DNA of 64,000 nucleotides from Fuerstiella sp. (GTDB taxonomy: Bacteria; Planctomycetota; Planctomycetia; Planctomycetales; Planctomycetaceae), in the NCBI GenBank assembly GCA_029247265.1, contig JAQWLN010000211.1:1-64000 (forward strand), in the 5' to 3' direction. Of the stretch, positions 50,338-60,898 are shown one piece after another. The notes beneath the pieces were generated by a model. That model ran no database searches, had not been told where the DNA came from, and worked only from the letters and a program-made list of their open reading frames with translations. The number at the start of each line of letters is the position of its first letter. The first letter of the stretch is position 1. A program made the translations under genes and the position numbers.

Positions 50338-51812
50338 TTGTCGCGCTCCATTCCACTTGGTAGCGCCACCTTCCAGCCGTCCGAAAGAACCTGAGATAGC
50401 CGCTGCACAGTTTTCTGTTGTTCCGCCTGACCTGCCACATTCTTCATTTCCTCAGAATCCTGTTGGTGGTCATACAATTCGACGGACACAACATTCTGAG
50501 ATTTCCAATCACGCCATTCCACGTAGCGGTGACCATCTGTGCGCACCGCGTATCCCATAATATCACCATGACTGCGGTGACGCTTTCCCTGGAAAGCTCG
50601 TGGATACTGACTGAACACAGCTCGTTTCCACGGCCGCTGCGGTTCTGCCAACAAGGACTTCAGACTGATGCCTTCCACGTCCATCGGGAGCTTCAGACCG
50701 CATACACCCGACAACGTTGGATAGACATCGACAAGCTCAACAAGAGCATCAGACTTGGCGCCGGGATTCACCTGTCCGGGAACGGATACGATCAGAGGAA
50801 CGCGGGTGGACAGTTCATAATTATTGGCCTTCGTCCACAAGCCCTGCTCACCCAGATGAAAACCATGATCGCCCCACAGGACGATCACTGTATTATCCTG
50901 GAGTTTCAGTCTGGAAAGCTCATTCAGCAGGCGACCAACCATCGCGTCTGCGAAGCTGACGCAGGCATAATAGCCGTGCCGCAGTTCGCGCACCCTGGCC
51001 AGCGAAATCTGTCCGTCGCCGGAAATGTCGGTGTAGCCTTCCAGCTCCTGCCAGCTGCGCACGGCCAGTTCCGGTGCTGCGTGCGGATGACGGTCACTTG
51101 CGGGCAGCGGAATTTTCGTGCGGTCGTAGAGATCCCAGTATTTTTTTGGAGCACAGAACGGCAGATGAGGTTTACGGAGCCCGACCGCCAGAAAAAAGGG
51201 ATCTTCTCCTGCCTGCAGTTCCGCAAGTGCGGCAACAGCGGCATCGCAGACGATGCCGTCGATATACGTATTGTCCGGAACATCTGCAGCTTCGGATGCT
51301 GACCTCTTGAGCCCCTTGCCCTGCAGATTCTTCGGCAAGGCGTAACGAACCTTTGGGTCACGTACATAATCGTACTGCGGCTCGACCGACCACGAAGGCG
51401 GATCCTTCGACGGCTTTCCGCTGCCGTGAAAAACCTTGCCGATACTTTGTGTGTGATAACCGTTATTTCGGAAGTGCTGCGGCAGAGTTACGGCGTCGGG
51501 AACAGCCTTACGAAAATGTGTCGCCAAATCCCAGACGCGAATTGTGTCGGGCCGTTTTCCCGTCAGCAGTGACAGCCGTGACGGGCTGCAGACCGCCTGT
51601 TGGCAATAAGCTCGGTTGAACAGCGTGCCGCGCTGTGCCAGACGGTCGATGTTGGGCGTAATCGCGATGCTGTCGTCGTAGCAACCGAGCGCCGGACGCA
51701 GATCATCGATCACAATGAACAGAACGTTGGGGCGTCCGCGCGGTGACTGAGCGCTGGCAGTCTGCCAGAAAACCACGATTGAAACGGCGAACGTACCGAG
51801 GAAGTATTTCAT
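50334..51812 (-). CDS. Secreted sulfatase, iduronate-2-sulfatase-like (CSPSR)
   Basis: A 492-residue product from ATG 51812, chosen because it starts a compact signal peptide (MKYFLGTFAVSIVVFWQTASAQS). In-frame starts at 51860 (ATG) and 51866 (TTG) remain possible and would leave only about 10-16 bases from the sialidase stop. Motifs: NVLFIVIDDLRPALGCYDDS, C-S-P-S-R in QAVCSPSRLSLLTGKRPDTI, QSIGKVFHG and LWGDHGFHLGEQGLWTKANNYELSTRVPLIVSVPG. It is most similar in layout to the neighbouring iduronate-type sulfatase, suggesting duplication. First of the four coupled sulfatases. Confidence 0.9.
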   Translation of the reverse strand: MKYFLGTFAVSIVVFWQTASAQSPRGRPNVLFIVIDDLRPALGCYDDSIAITPNIDRLAQRGTLFNRAYCQQAVCSPSRLSLLTGKRPDTIRVWDLATHFRKAVPDAVTLPQHFRNNGYHTQSIGKVFHGSGKPSKDPPSWSVEPQYDYVRDPKVRYALPKNLQGKGLKRSASEAADVPDNTYIDGIVCDAAVAALAELQAGEDPFFLAVGLRKPHLPFCAPKKYWDLYDRTKIPLPASDRHPHAAPELAVRSWQELEGYTDISGDGQISLARVRELRHGYYACVSFADAMVGRLLNELSRLKLQDNTVIVLWGDHGFHLGEQGLWTKANNYELSTRVPLIVSVPGQVNPGAKSDALVELVDVYPTLSGVCGLKLPMDVEGISLKSLLAEPQRPWKRAVFSQYPRAFQGKRHRSHGDIMGYAVRTDGHRYVEWRDWKSQNVVSVELYDHQQDSEEMKNVAGQAEQQKTVQRLSQVLSDGWKVALPSGMERDK

Positions 51813-51875
51813 GGAACGACTCACGCTCAAATTGACTGCGTCTATGACCGGACTGCTCATGGCCAATCGATGACG

Positions 51876-53036
51876 TCACGGACTCAGTCCGGCGGAAACC
51901 GTCCCGTCACCTGTCGACTCACCGGCAAGCAACCATGACAGATTAAACCGAGCCACCTGTGAACCGCCGTCGGGACCACCTTCGAAGTGCAGATAAATCC
52001 AGCCTTCGCTGGCTGTTGCAGGCCGTCCGGCTGTCAGCGACGAATAGGCACTGGCGCCTTCATAGACAAGACGTTTCACGGGCCATGTTTTGCCACCGTC
52101 CAGACTGGCCCAGACAGTACCACGTTCTCGTTTTGAATTGGGAGTGTCGATGTTGCTGAAAACCAGAATATTCCGACCTTCAACGGGCAGTCGGACCAGC
52201 CCTCCCATGCAGCCGTACGACCGATGCTGATGTCCGTCGGGCAGAACTTCAACAATCCGCCAGTCCTTCCACGTCTGACCACCGTCAGCGCTGATCGCAC
52301 TGCGACGACGGGTATTCTTCGGTCGTTCCTGCCAGTGCACTCGCGAATTGTAATACAGGCGGCCGTCAGACAATTCAACGACGGTCGCTTCGCCAGTGCC
52401 GTTCTCCGGAAACGGATCACTGGTGCGCCACGTCCTGCCGCCGTCGTCACTGTAGATGGCGTTGGTGTAATGATTCGGCCATTCCGATCGATCGTTCTTT
52501 TCTCCGTAGTAACGAGCCGGACGCAGCAGTCGCCCCTTGTGCGAACCATGTCGCAACGTAATCCCATGTTCGTTCATGTGCATCGACGGCATGTTGCCGT
52601 TGCTGTCGGCGTGAATATTCACCTTCTCGGGTTGCCACGTCCTGCCGTCATCACGGCTGCGATAAACCGTCAGCGGTGCTGGCGGGTGGTCATCTTCCAC
52701 AAACGCCAGGATGTCACCTGTGGTCTCATCCACCGTTGTGCCACCACCCTGAAAACCCGGTTTTGCCACTGTGATTTCCGGCCCCCATGTCGCGCCTCCG
52801 TCTTCACTCCGACGTGCGCGAACAGACGTATTTCCCCACGTGGCGAGCACGGTTCCGTCGCGTGTCACAACGATGTTCGGAAACCGTTCCGTCCTGAAGA
52901 CCTGCTGCATTTCCATGACAGGCTCACCGACGAAGGGCTTTAACGGACCTTCGAACGCCAGGTCTGCGGCAAGCAGATCCGTCGCTGCGGAATAAAAGAG
53001 GAAGCACGCAGCATTGATGAACAAACACGACTTCAT
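51876..53036 (-). CDS. Secreted BNR-repeat sialidase-like protein
   Basis: A 386-residue protein from ATG 53036 with a signal peptide (MKSCLFINAACFLFYSAATDLLAA). Five Asp boxes are visible: SEDGGATWGP, SRDDGRTWQP, SDDGGRTWRT, SADGGQTWKD and SLDGGKTWPV. These and FPNIVVTRDGTVLATWG indicate a six-bladed sialidase propeller. Planctomycete members often lack proven sialidase activity and may act on other glycans. It stands at the head of the sulfatase run, on the same strand, which supports a role in degrading one complex sulfated glycan. Confidence 0.88.
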   Translation of the reverse strand: MKSCLFINAACFLFYSAATDLLAADLAFEGPLKPFVGEPVMEMQQVFRTERFPNIVVTRDGTVLATWGNTSVRARRSEDGGATWGPEITVAKPGFQGGGTTVDETTGDILAFVEDDHPPAPLTVYRSRDDGRTWQPEKVNIHADSNGNMPSMHMNEHGITLRHGSHKGRLLRPARYYGEKNDRSEWPNHYTNAIYSDDGGRTWRTSDPFPENGTGEATVVELSDGRLYYNSRVHWQERPKNTRRRSAISADGGQTWKDWRIVEVLPDGHQHRSYGCMGGLVRLPVEGRNILVFSNIDTPNSKRERGTVWASLDGGKTWPVKRLVYEGASAYSSLTAGRPATASEGWIYLHFEGGPDGGSQVARFNLSWLLAGESTGDGTVSAGLSP

Positions 53037-53103
53037 GAGATTTCCCGTTGGTCTGTTGCTGAACTTATGAGGATGCTCACCTGCCCGATGTACCACACGC
53101 CCG

Positions 53104-53871
53104 TCAGATTTTTCCGGACGCTTTCATCTCCTCGGCCAATCGGTGCTGATACGCAGCATGAGCTGCAGAATCTGTTTTCGCCCGCTCACTATAGTAAACC
53201 AATCCGAGCGCTCTTCGCGACCGGGTCGGCGACTGATTCCCATCGGCACGGTGAATCGTCAGCGAGTTATGAATCAGCAAATCTCCTGCATTTGCGGGCA
53301 CGGGGACTTCAAGATTCACATCCTCGCTTGTCGGATAATCGACGATGCCCTGACTGAAGCCGAGTGTCTGAGTCCGGCTGTGCTCTCGCATACCTCGGTT
53401 CTGAGAACCCGGCACGTAACGAACACATCCGTTTTCTGTGTCAACGTCGTCCAGCGCCAGCCACATGGTCACCGCCTCGCACGGATCGAGCATAAAATAG
53501 TAGCCGTCCTGATGCGGTGGAGTCGGCCGACCGACTTTGGGCGGCTTATTGAAATACTGCAGATTCATGGGAACCACCGGCCCGCGCAGCAACAGCTCCG
53601 CAGTCTCCCGGAACCGGCTGGCTGTCAGCAATTCATGAAAAGAAGGATCATGATCCTCCATGTGCTGAACCTGCTTCAGAGTCCCGACGTCACTCCGATC
53701 CTCGTAGAAGGCGTGTTCCCGTGGCAGCTGCGGCACAATGTCGCGGACCAACCGATCGACGTTCGCCAACAGATCATGCAGCTGCGCGCCCCTCAGAAAC
53801 TGTCGAAGTGCGACGAAACCGTCGACCTCAAACAGCTTCTGTCGTTCGGCACTGGACAGGGGCTCGTTCAT
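53104..53871 (-). CDS. Phytanoyl-CoA dioxygenase family protein
   Basis: A 256-residue Fe(II)/2-oxoglutarate oxygenase from ATG 53871, only 16 bases after the acsA stop. The iron triad is H120-x-D122 (TPPHQDGYYFM) and H207 (LTIHRADGN), and a downstream arginine (RSRRALGL) would bind 2-oxoglutarate. Longer upstream frames have no homology. Members hydroxylate diverse small molecules or lipids and the substrate here is unknown. No signal peptide, so it is cytoplasmic. Co-transcription with acsA and perhaps with the sialidase gene (67 bases downstream) is likely. Confidence 0.88.
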   Translation of the reverse strand: MNEPLSSAERQKLFEVDGFVALRQFLRGAQLHDLLANVDRLVRDIVPQLPREHAFYEDRSDVGTLKQVQHMEDHDPSFHELLTASRFRETAELLLRGPVVPMNLQYFNKPPKVGRPTPPHQDGYYFMLDPCEAVTMWLALDDVDTENGCVRYVPGSQNRGMREHSRTQTLGFSQGIVDYPTSEDVNLEVPVPANAGDLLIHNSLTIHRADGNQSPTRSRRALGLVYYSERAKTDSAAHAAYQHRLAEEMKASGKI

Positions 53872-53887
53872 GGATCCGACGCGCCAA

Positions 53888-55843
53888 CTATTCGTCTTCA
53901 GCCCGAAGTTTCGCCAGCACAGTGTAGTCTTCAAGCGTTGACGTATCCTGAGCCGACTCTTTTCCGGCCGCGATATCTCGCAGCAGACGTCGCATGATCT
54001 TTCCGCTGCGAGTCTTCGGCACGGACGCAGCAAAACGAATCTGATCCGGAGTCGCCAGAGCGCCTATTTGTGTACGGACGTGCTGGATCAGTTCCGCCTT
54101 CAGTTCATCGGTGCCGTCGTCATTCTTCAGCGTGACAAAACAGCAGATGCCTTCGCCTTTGATTTCGTGAGGAAAACCAACCACGGCCGCTTCGGCCACA
54201 CGATCATGCGACACCAGTGCACTTTCCACTTCCATTGTGCTGAGGCGATGTCCGGACACATTGATGACGTCGTCAACGCGGCCCATCACCCAGATGTATC
54301 CATCTTCATCACGGCGAGCACCGTCGCCGGCGAAGTAACAATCGTCGATGGCAGAAAAATAGACATCGATGTAACGCTGATGGTCGCCGTACAGAGTTCG
54401 CAGCATGTGCGGCCACGGTTGAGCCATCACCAGCAACCCCCCTTGATTTGCGTCCAGACTTTCCCCCTGTTCAGAAACGATATCCGGAACGACACCCGGC
54501 AGCGGCCGCGCACAACTTCCCGGTTTCGTTGCCGTAACACCAGGCAGAGGACTGATCATGATGCCGCCGGTTTCCGTTTGCCACCATGTGTCCACGATCG
54601 GGCAGCGTTCCTGGCCAATGACTTCGTGATACCACATCCACGCTTCCGGATTGATCGGTTCCCCGACGGTGCCCAGCAGTCGCAGGCTGGACAGATCATG
54701 TTTTTCGGGCCACTGATTGCCCCACTTGATGAATGCGCGAATCGCGGTCGGTGCCGTGTAGAAAATGCTGACCTGATACTTTTCAACGATCTCCCAGAAT
54801 CGCCCTTCGTCCGGCCAGTTCGGAGCGCCTTCGTACATGACAACGGTGGCACCGTTGGACAGCGGTCCGTAGCAGATATAACTGTGTCCGGTAATCCAGC
54901 CAATGTCGGCCGTACACCAGTACGTATCCGTTTCCTTCAGATCGAACACCCACTGCGTGGTCATCGTCGTGCCCAGCAGATAACCAGCTGAGGTGTGCAG
55001 CACGCCCTTGGGCTTTCCGGTGCTTCCCGAAGTATACAGAATGAACAGCGGATGCTCGCTGTCCAGTACCACAGCTTCGCATTCAGCCGACGCACCTTCC
55101 ATCAAGTCGTGCCACCAGAAGTCGCGGTCGGAAACCATGTCGACATCACCGCCCGTGCGACGAACGACAACGACTTTTTCCACCGACGGTGATTTCTCAA
55201 GACTTGCGTCGACAGCAACCTTCAGTGGAATCTCTTTGCCCCGCCGCCATCCACCGTCTGATGTGATCACAACTTTGGCCTGAGCGTCATTATTGCGGTC
55301 AGCAACGGCGTCGGCACTAAAGCCGCCAAAGATAATAGAGTGAATGGCCCCGATACGGGCACAGGCCAGCATCGCGATCGTGAGTTCAGGAATCATGGGC
55401 ATGTACAGTGTGACTCGGTCACCCGTTTCCACACCCAGATTCTTCAGCACATTGGCGAACTTGCAAACCTCGCGATGCAGATCCTGATAACGCAGGACTC
55501 GAGTATCGCCCGGTTCACCTTCCCAGATAATCGCGGCCTTGTTGCGACGATCCGTTTCCAGGTGACGGTCGACGCAGTTGTAGCAGACATTGATCTTGCC
55601 GCCCTGAAACCACTTTGTGTCGGGCATCGCGCCTTCCATCACGGTATCCCAGCGCTGGAACCAGCTTAGGTTTTCCGCCATGTCTCCCCAGAATCCGGCG
55701 GGGTCGTCTTTGGCTCGCTGCCACAGTTCCTGATACTGTTCCTCGCTGCTGATATTCGCCTGCTCTGCAAATGTTGCGGGCGCCGGAAAGGAACGGGTTT
55801 CGGTCAGGACACTTTCAATATTTGTATTCTCGGCAGCCGCCAT
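53888..55843 (-). CDS. acsA: Acetyl-CoA synthetase
   Basis: AMP-forming acetyl-CoA synthetase, 651 residues from ATG 55843 (AAGGAC just upstream), exactly the family length; longer ORF starts add unrelated sequence. Adenylation motifs: [62 protein letters not shown] and [23 protein letters not shown]. The acetylatable lysine lies in [19 protein letters not shown]. It activates acetate for central metabolism, which suits a cell that removes acetyl groups from polysaccharides. It heads the minus-strand run acsA-phyH-sialidase-sulfatases. Confidence 0.96.
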   Translation of the reverse strand: MAAAENTNIESVLTETRSFPAPATFAEQANISSEEQYQELWQRAKDDPAGFWGDMAENLSWFQRWDTVMEGAMPDTKWFQGGKINVCYNCVDRHLETDRRNKAAIIWEGEPGDTRVLRYQDLHREVCKFANVLKNLGVETGDRVTLYMPMIPELTIAMLACARIGAIHSIIFGGFSADAVADRNNDAQAKVVITSDGGWRRGKEIPLKVAVDASLEKSPSVEKVVVVRRTGGDVDMVSDRDFWWHDLMEGASAECEAVVLDSEHPLFILYTSGSTGKPKGVLHTSAGYLLGTTMTTQWVFDLKETDTYWCTADIGWITGHSYICYGPLSNGATVVMYEGAPNWPDEGRFWEIVEKYQVSIFYTAPTAIRAFIKWGNQWPEKHDLSSLRLLGTVGEPINPEAWMWYHEVIGQERCPIVDTWWQTETGGIMISPLPGVTATKPGSCARPLPGVVPDIVSEQGESLDANQGGLLVMAQPWPHMLRTLYGDHQRYIDVYFSAIDDCYFAGDGARRDEDGYIWVMGRVDDVINVSGHRLSTMEVESALVSHDRVAEAAVVGFPHEIKGEGICCFVTLKNDDGTDELKAELIQHVRTQIGALATPDQIRFAASVPKTRSGKIMRRLLRDIAAGKESAQDTSTLEDYTVLAKLRAEDE

Positions 55844-56126
55844 GGTTCGTCCTTTGTACTCTTCAATGACTGTGAATCTGATTATGTCAGGGCGGGAGTT
55901 CGGTGTGGTCGTGCTCTCATGATTTCGACCGCCTGCCGCTGGCACCTTTTTAAGCGACGGCCGCCCGATTTCCAACCGAACGCAGTCGGCAACTCCAGAA
56001 CCCGAATGAATCGCCAGATGAAACAAGCGGTGCAATTTCGGTTTTTTTGACTACGGTACTTGTGCGGACTGATTTTCGTACAATGGCAAGGATCGACAGC
56101 ACAGGGAGCCGGCGTGAGATCTGACA

Positions 56127-57212
56127 ATGACAGAAGATAATCTGCCGGCAGCGAAAGGACGTGGTTCGGCGATCAGGCCGCCGAATCGTTTCGAATCAAA
56201 GCACCGGGAACCGGATCTTGAGCAGGTTGCGGACGACGTAGAGTATCTCGAAAGTCTACGTTCCACCCCCACGCAGTTTATTTCCGACGATTCGAAATCC
56301 ATCGTCAGCAGCAATGACAGTCCGGACGTGTTCTTTCGCTTCAGTGTCAATCCGTATCGTGGATGCGCTCATGGCTGTTCGTACTGCTACGCCCGGCCGA
56401 CCCATGAATATCTCGGGCTGGATGCCGGCCTGGACTTTGAATCCAAAATCTTCGTCAAGCATCGGGCCCCCGAACTGTTTCGCGACTGGCTGGCAAGGGA
56501 ATCATGGCAGCCTGAATACATTGCATTTTCGGGAGTTACCGACTGCTATCAGCCGGCCGAACGGGAATATCAACTGACACGCGGCTGCCTTGAGGTCGCG
56601 CTGGAAGCCCGCCAGCCGGTCGGCGTGATCACCAAGAATGCGCTGGTCACGCGTGATATCGATCTGCTGGCCGAAATGGCCCACTTCAACACCATTTCCG
56701 TTTCCATCAGTGTCACGACACTCGATGCAAAGCTGGCGGCGACGATGGAACCCCGCACCAGTGCGCCCCATGCAAAGTTGCGAGCCATTCGCGATCTGAC
56801 CGACGCGGGGATCCCGATCACCGCGATGATCGCCCCCGTTATTCCCGGACTGACAGACAGCGAGGTCCCCGCGATTCTGGAAGCGGTTGCCGCGGCAGGA
56901 GCCGTGTCCGCCAGCTACATCGTCTTGAGACTGCCGCGAAACGTCCGGCCCGTTTTTCTGGAATGGCTGGAACGCACTCAACCGTCCAGGAAGCAACTGG
57001 TGGAATCTCGGATTCGCTCAACGCGGGACGGAGATCTCAACAACCCCAACTTCGGCAGCCGTATGCGCGGAGATGGTGAAATCGCGGACCAGATTCGGCA
57101 GACGTTCAATGTCTTCGCCAGAAAACACAGTCTCGACGCCGATCTGGAACCACTGTCGACAGAGCACTTCCGCCGACCCACGCCGTCCTCAGGTCAACTG
57201 CGTCTGTTTTGA
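56127..57212 (+). CDS. PA0069-family radical SAM protein
   Basis: A 361-residue radical SAM protein. The [4Fe-4S]/SAM motif is C80-x3-C84-x2-C87 in NPYRGCAHGCSYCYARPTHEYLG. KGRGSAIRPPNRFES at the start and SFSGVTD/AFSGVTDCYQPAERE and the C-terminal NPNFGSRMRGDGEIADQI are characteristic of the PA0069/SplB-related family, whose substrate is unknown. It is transcribed alone, divergent from acsA. No signal peptide. Confidence 0.9.
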   Translation: MTEDNLPAAKGRGSAIRPPNRFESKHREPDLEQVADDVEYLESLRSTPTQFISDDSKSIVSSNDSPDVFFRFSVNPYRGCAHGCSYCYARPTHEYLGLDAGLDFESKIFVKHRAPELFRDWLARESWQPEYIAFSGVTDCYQPAEREYQLTRGCLEVALEARQPVGVITKNALVTRDIDLLAEMAHFNTISVSISVTTLDAKLAATMEPRTSAPHAKLRAIRDLTDAGIPITAMIAPVIPGLTDSEVPAILEAVAAAGAVSASYIVLRLPRNVRPVFLEWLERTQPSRKQLVESRIRSTRDGDLNNPNFGSRMRGDGEIADQIRQTFNVFARKHSLDADLEPLSTEHFRRPTPSSGQLRLF

Positions 57213-57254
57213 TCAAACGGAGTGAAGAGCCATGCTTCGTTCCCCGATGACCGC

Positions 57255-57851
57255 TTATCCGTGCCGTTCCTTAAGCACCATGTCGATGCACATCACGGCC
57301 CCCATGATCAGTTCACGAACGGGATTATCGGCGGGTACTACATCCGAAATCTGCAGAACGTAATTATCAGCCGTTGTAAACATTTCCTTGCCGATACCGG
57401 CCCATTTTTTTGTCACGTGAGCAAACTCGGTGTTGCCGGACATGAATTTGAAATTCCATCCGGTCCAACTGCCCTTCAGAGTGCAAAGCTCCTGGTCGTC
57501 AGCGCCCAGGACTCGGAACGCCCCGCCGATCGATAACAGTTTCTGCTGAAATCCGCCAACCCGTTCGTCTTCTTCATCCAGCACGTTTACGGTGGAAAGA
57601 AACAGCGAGACTCCGCGCTGTACACTGAGCACCTGATCTCCGGACGGCGTTCGCAGATCGACATGAAACGGCGTCAGGGTCTTCCATTCTGTAAACCGCA
57701 GCATCTTCGTGATCGGGCCGATGCGTTCCTCACGGCAATGAATGACTTCCTCGCCCGTTTCCGGATCAAAGATGTCGTAGTTGTTGGCAGCCTTGAACAT
57801 GCCAACCTTTTCCTTGACCAGAAACAGATTGCGATTCAAAACCGAATGCAT
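57255..57851 (-). CDS. LURP-one/scramblase-like beta-barrel protein
   Basis: A 198-residue protein from ATG 57851 (AGGAG 8 bases upstream). NLFLVKEKVGMFKAANNYDIFDPETGEEVIHCREE, WTGWNFKFMSG and YVLQISDVVPADNPVRELIMGAVMCIDMVLKE show the alternating strand pattern and terminal hydrophobic helix of the LURP1-related/phospholipid-scramblase-like (Tubby) fold. Function in bacteria is unknown. It converges on the radical SAM gene with 42 bases between stops. Confidence 0.75.
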   Translation of the reverse strand: MHSVLNRNLFLVKEKVGMFKAANNYDIFDPETGEEVIHCREERIGPITKMLRFTEWKTLTPFHVDLRTPSGDQVLSVQRGVSLFLSTVNVLDEEDERVGGFQQKLLSIGGAFRVLGADDQELCTLKGSWTGWNFKFMSGNTEFAHVTKKWAGIGKEMFTTADNYVLQISDVVPADNPVRELIMGAVMCIDMVLKERHG

Positions 57852-58067
57852 ATGACGGACTCCTGATTCCTCGGCCGGAAGAAAATAACGTGCAACCACA
57901 AATCTTCGCTCAGGGCACAAAGAGATTCAAATAATCTGGCCATGAAACGTAAACACCGCGGACTCAGATCATTCTTTTTCCGGAATTCTTACCCGACCTC
58001 CACCACGGCTGATTCATTCAACAGATCGGGATTGCGCATAGCTGCCCGCCGAACACTCAATGACTGT

Positions 58068-59093
58068 TTACATCAGTCCACGTCGATTCAGTTCCGCAAC
58101 CACCTGCTGCACGATCGCCGAAACGTCTGCGGAGTTGGGGGCTGCTGCCGAAGCATCGATCGGGCAGCCGCCCACGGGCTGATCGGTGAATCCGTGAGCC
58201 GACAGCATGCACTGGAGTTCATTGCTGAGTGTGCTTAAATCCGTACGCTGTTCAGACGACAACGGCTGCCGACCATGCCCCATGTTGAAGCCTCGCAGGT
58301 TCACGGCCGCACGGAATCCTTCCGGAAACTCCGCCGAATAGATCATCGTGTCGAACAGTTTCAGCAGGTCGTACTGAATTTCTCGAGCAGCGTCGATCTG
58401 ATGACTGGTCGTAAGATCGTACAGTTTTCGCGTCAGTTCCGGAACAACTCCGGAACTGGCATTCGTGCCGCCGTCGGCTCCAGCCAGCAGCATGGGCATC
58501 AATGCCGCATCCCATCCGGTCAGAAACGCGAAGTCCGGACGATTGGGCTTAACAGCCTGAATCATGCGAATCATATGAGGAATTTCGCCGGACGAATCTT
58601 TGATCGCGATGATTCGCTCGCATTCTTCGGAAAGTCGCTGCGTGGTCGGGACATCAATCGGACTGGCAAACATCGGGATGTTGTACAACGTGACGTCAAT
58701 AGGAGTGTTGTCGCCGATTTCCTTAAAGTAGGCGTACACGCTGGCGGGGCTGAGCTTGTAATAAAACGGAGCCACGATCGCGACGGCTCGAATTCCGAGC
58801 GATGCATAGTACTCGCAGGCAGACAGCGTTTCCTTAACGTTGGCTTCCGCCGCACCGGCCAGAATCGGCACCCGCCCTTTTGTCTGATCGGCAATGATGG
58901 CGACAATACGACGACGTTCTTCTGGAGTAAAACGCGTGAACTCGCCGGTGGAACCGTTGGGGTACAGGCCATGAACGCCGCGTTCAATCAGCCAGTCGAC
59001 ATATCGACGAAGTTCGTCTTCGTTGATGCCTCCGTCGGCAGTGTACGGAACAAGATTGGGAGTAAAAATGCCTTTGAGTGCTGGCTGAGTCAT
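58068..59093 (-). CDS. DapA/NanA-family class I aldolase
   Basis: A 341-residue lyase of the dihydrodipicolinate synthase/N-acetylneuraminate lyase superfamily. Schiff-base lysine K165 ([10 protein letters not shown]) and catalytic tyrosine Y137 (VTLYNIPMF) are present. The carboxylate-binding loop is GSTGE (residues 47-51), the form found in N-acetylneuraminate lyases, rather than GTTGE of true DapA. A C-terminal extension of about 40 residues exceeds the usual length. It would cleave or form a 2-keto acid-derived sugar acid. It lies 30 bases downstream of an antiporter gene that may serve uptake of ions or the substrate. The exact substrate is unknown. Confidence 0.87.
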   Translation of the reverse strand: MTQPALKGIFTPNLVPYTADGGINEDELRRYVDWLIERGVHGLYPNGSTGEFTRFTPEERRRIVAIIADQTKGRVPILAGAAEANVKETLSACEYYASLGIRAVAIVAPFYYKLSPASVYAYFKEIGDNTPIDVTLYNIPMFASPIDVPTTQRLSEECERIIAIKDSSGEIPHMIRMIQAVKPNRPDFAFLTGWDAALMPMLLAGADGGTNASSGVVPELTRKLYDLTTSHQIDAAREIQYDLLKLFDTMIYSAEFPEGFRAAVNLRGFNMGHGRQPLSSEQRTDLSTLSNELQCMLSAHGFTDQPVGGCPIDASAAAPNSADVSAIVQQVVAELNRRGLM

Positions 59094-59123
59094 AATAGAA
59101 ATGAATATGAAGGTGAAGGTGGG

Positions 59124-60668
59124 TTAACTGATTTCAGGGTGATCTGATGACGCCACGTTTCTCGGCAATCGACCAAGAACAACGACGGCACCAATACACG
59201 CGATGGAACTCAACGGCAGAGCAATCCACCACGGGACACCGAATCCAATCGGCAGGTATCCAAATAGTAACGAGCAGACCGCCATCAGGATCGCGTACGG
59301 CAATTGGGTGGCTACGTGCTGCAAATGATTGCATCCTGCGGCGGCGGATGAAAGGACTGTTGTGTCAGAAATCGGCGAACAATGGTCTCCGAAGATCGCT
59401 CCCGCCAGAATCGCGCCGACGGTGGCCAGGAAAATGGGGTGATCGACCGAAACGACGTCCCCCTGCCCTGCCAGAACACTCCAACAAAGCGGAATAAACA
59501 TCGGCACCAGTAATGCCATCGTTGTAAATGAACTTCCGATCGATACGGCAATGGCCCCCGCAACCAGAAACGAAATGCATGGCAGAAACTCCGGCCGCAC
59601 GGCATCACCAACCAGAGAAATGATGTAGCCGGCTGTATCCAGCTTATCCGGTCGACAAACATCCGATACGGCCCATGCAAGGATGAGAACAATCACCGCA
59701 GGTATCATCGATCCAATTCCGCCTGTCCAGCTGCGGGAACATGCACTGATGGACATTTTTTGAGTCAGAACGGGCAGTACGGCTGCAAGGGTCGCGGCGC
59801 CCAGCGACGCCAGCAACAACAGCCGGTAAGCATCGACATCGTTGAAGTACCCCATAATCACAATCAGCACAAGAATCGTCACGGGCAGAATTGCAAACCA
59901 GACACTGCCGTCCGTAGCTTCATCGGCAGATTGCTCTGGCTTCATCACGGGCCGTTGCGTCTCTTCTTCGGCACGCAGCATGGGCCCGAAATCCCGTCCC
60001 GTGTAGGCGATCGCCGCGACAGTCGTGATCGCCACAATCGGATACACACGGAAGGGAATTGTCGCAAAAAATATTGAGCCGGCATCACCCTCAATGCCCG
60101 CGGCTGCAAGCCCTGCTGTGACTTGATCGATTTCGAAAGCGGTCCATGAAGACAGAGCGAGGCCCGCGATTGGTGCCGCCGTGGCATCGATCAGGAAAGC
60201 CAGTTTGGCACGGGAAACCTTCAGTCGGTCGCTGAGTGGTCTCATGGCACCGCCGATGAGCATCGTGTTGGCATAGTCGTCAAAAAACACGACCAGCCCC
60301 AACAGCCATGTCAGCAGTTGCCCTTTCTTTCGCGTGTTCGCGTACCGTGCCATTCTGTCGACCACGGCATTTGTACCGCCGCTGTCATTCATCAGTCCAA
60401 TCATGGCTCCGAGCAGCACCGTGAACAGAATGACTGACGCATGGTCAGAATCCGCCAGCTGATTTACCAGGACATCGCACAGCGTGTTTACGGCCTGAAG
60501 CAGGTCAAACCCGCACAGCAGCAGGCATCCACCCAACGTGGCCAACACAAGAGCCAGATTAACGTCCTTAAATGCGATTGCGAGAACAACGGCCAGAACC
60601 GGAGGAGACAGTCTCAGCCAGGGCAGCGTTTCAAGAATGCTGGACGTTGTGTTCGAGGGCTCAAGCAT
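59124..60668 (-). CDS. NhaC-type Na+/H+ antiporter family protein
   Basis: A 514-residue membrane protein with about eleven or twelve helices. The family blocks LLGAMIGLMNDSGGTNAVVDRMARYANTRKKGQLLTWLLGLVVFFDDYANTMLIGGAMRPLSDR and AGAIFGDHCSPISDTTVLSSAAAGCNHLQHVATQLPYA are typical of NhaC/Na_H_antiporter proteins, including the paired polar residues in membrane segments. It probably exchanges Na+ for H+ or moves an organic anion. It is co-transcribed with the downstream aldolase. Confidence 0.88.
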   Translation of the reverse strand: MLEPSNTTSSILETLPWLRLSPPVLAVVLAIAFKDVNLALVLATLGGCLLLCGFDLLQAVNTLCDVLVNQLADSDHASVILFTVLLGAMIGLMNDSGGTNAVVDRMARYANTRKKGQLLTWLLGLVVFFDDYANTMLIGGAMRPLSDRLKVSRAKLAFLIDATAAPIAGLALSSWTAFEIDQVTAGLAAAGIEGDAGSIFFATIPFRVYPIVAITTVAAIAYTGRDFGPMLRAEEETQRPVMKPEQSADEATDGSVWFAILPVTILVLIVIMGYFNDVDAYRLLLLASLGAATLAAVLPVLTQKMSISACSRSWTGGIGSMIPAVIVLILAWAVSDVCRPDKLDTAGYIISLVGDAVRPEFLPCISFLVAGAIAVSIGSSFTTMALLVPMFIPLCWSVLAGQGDVVSVDHPIFLATVGAILAGAIFGDHCSPISDTTVLSSAAAGCNHLQHVATQLPYAILMAVCSLLFGYLPIGFGVPWWIALPLSSIACIGAVVVLGRLPRNVASSDHPEIS

Positions 60669-60898
60669 GACCAGTCAATGCGTAGATTGCGGGCGATATC
60701 ATCGCCTGACAATAAAGAGTCACAGGCAGACAAAACTGCCCTGTCTATATCAGTTCAACGCCAGGACGACAAACAGAACAGACAATACCATGTTGACCGC
60801 AGCAGACGACAGCGACGTTCCTTCCAGAACACCCTCGTTCTGCGGCGACGCCGAGTTTATGGGCGTCACGTGTTGACGACCGTGTACACACAGGAAGT

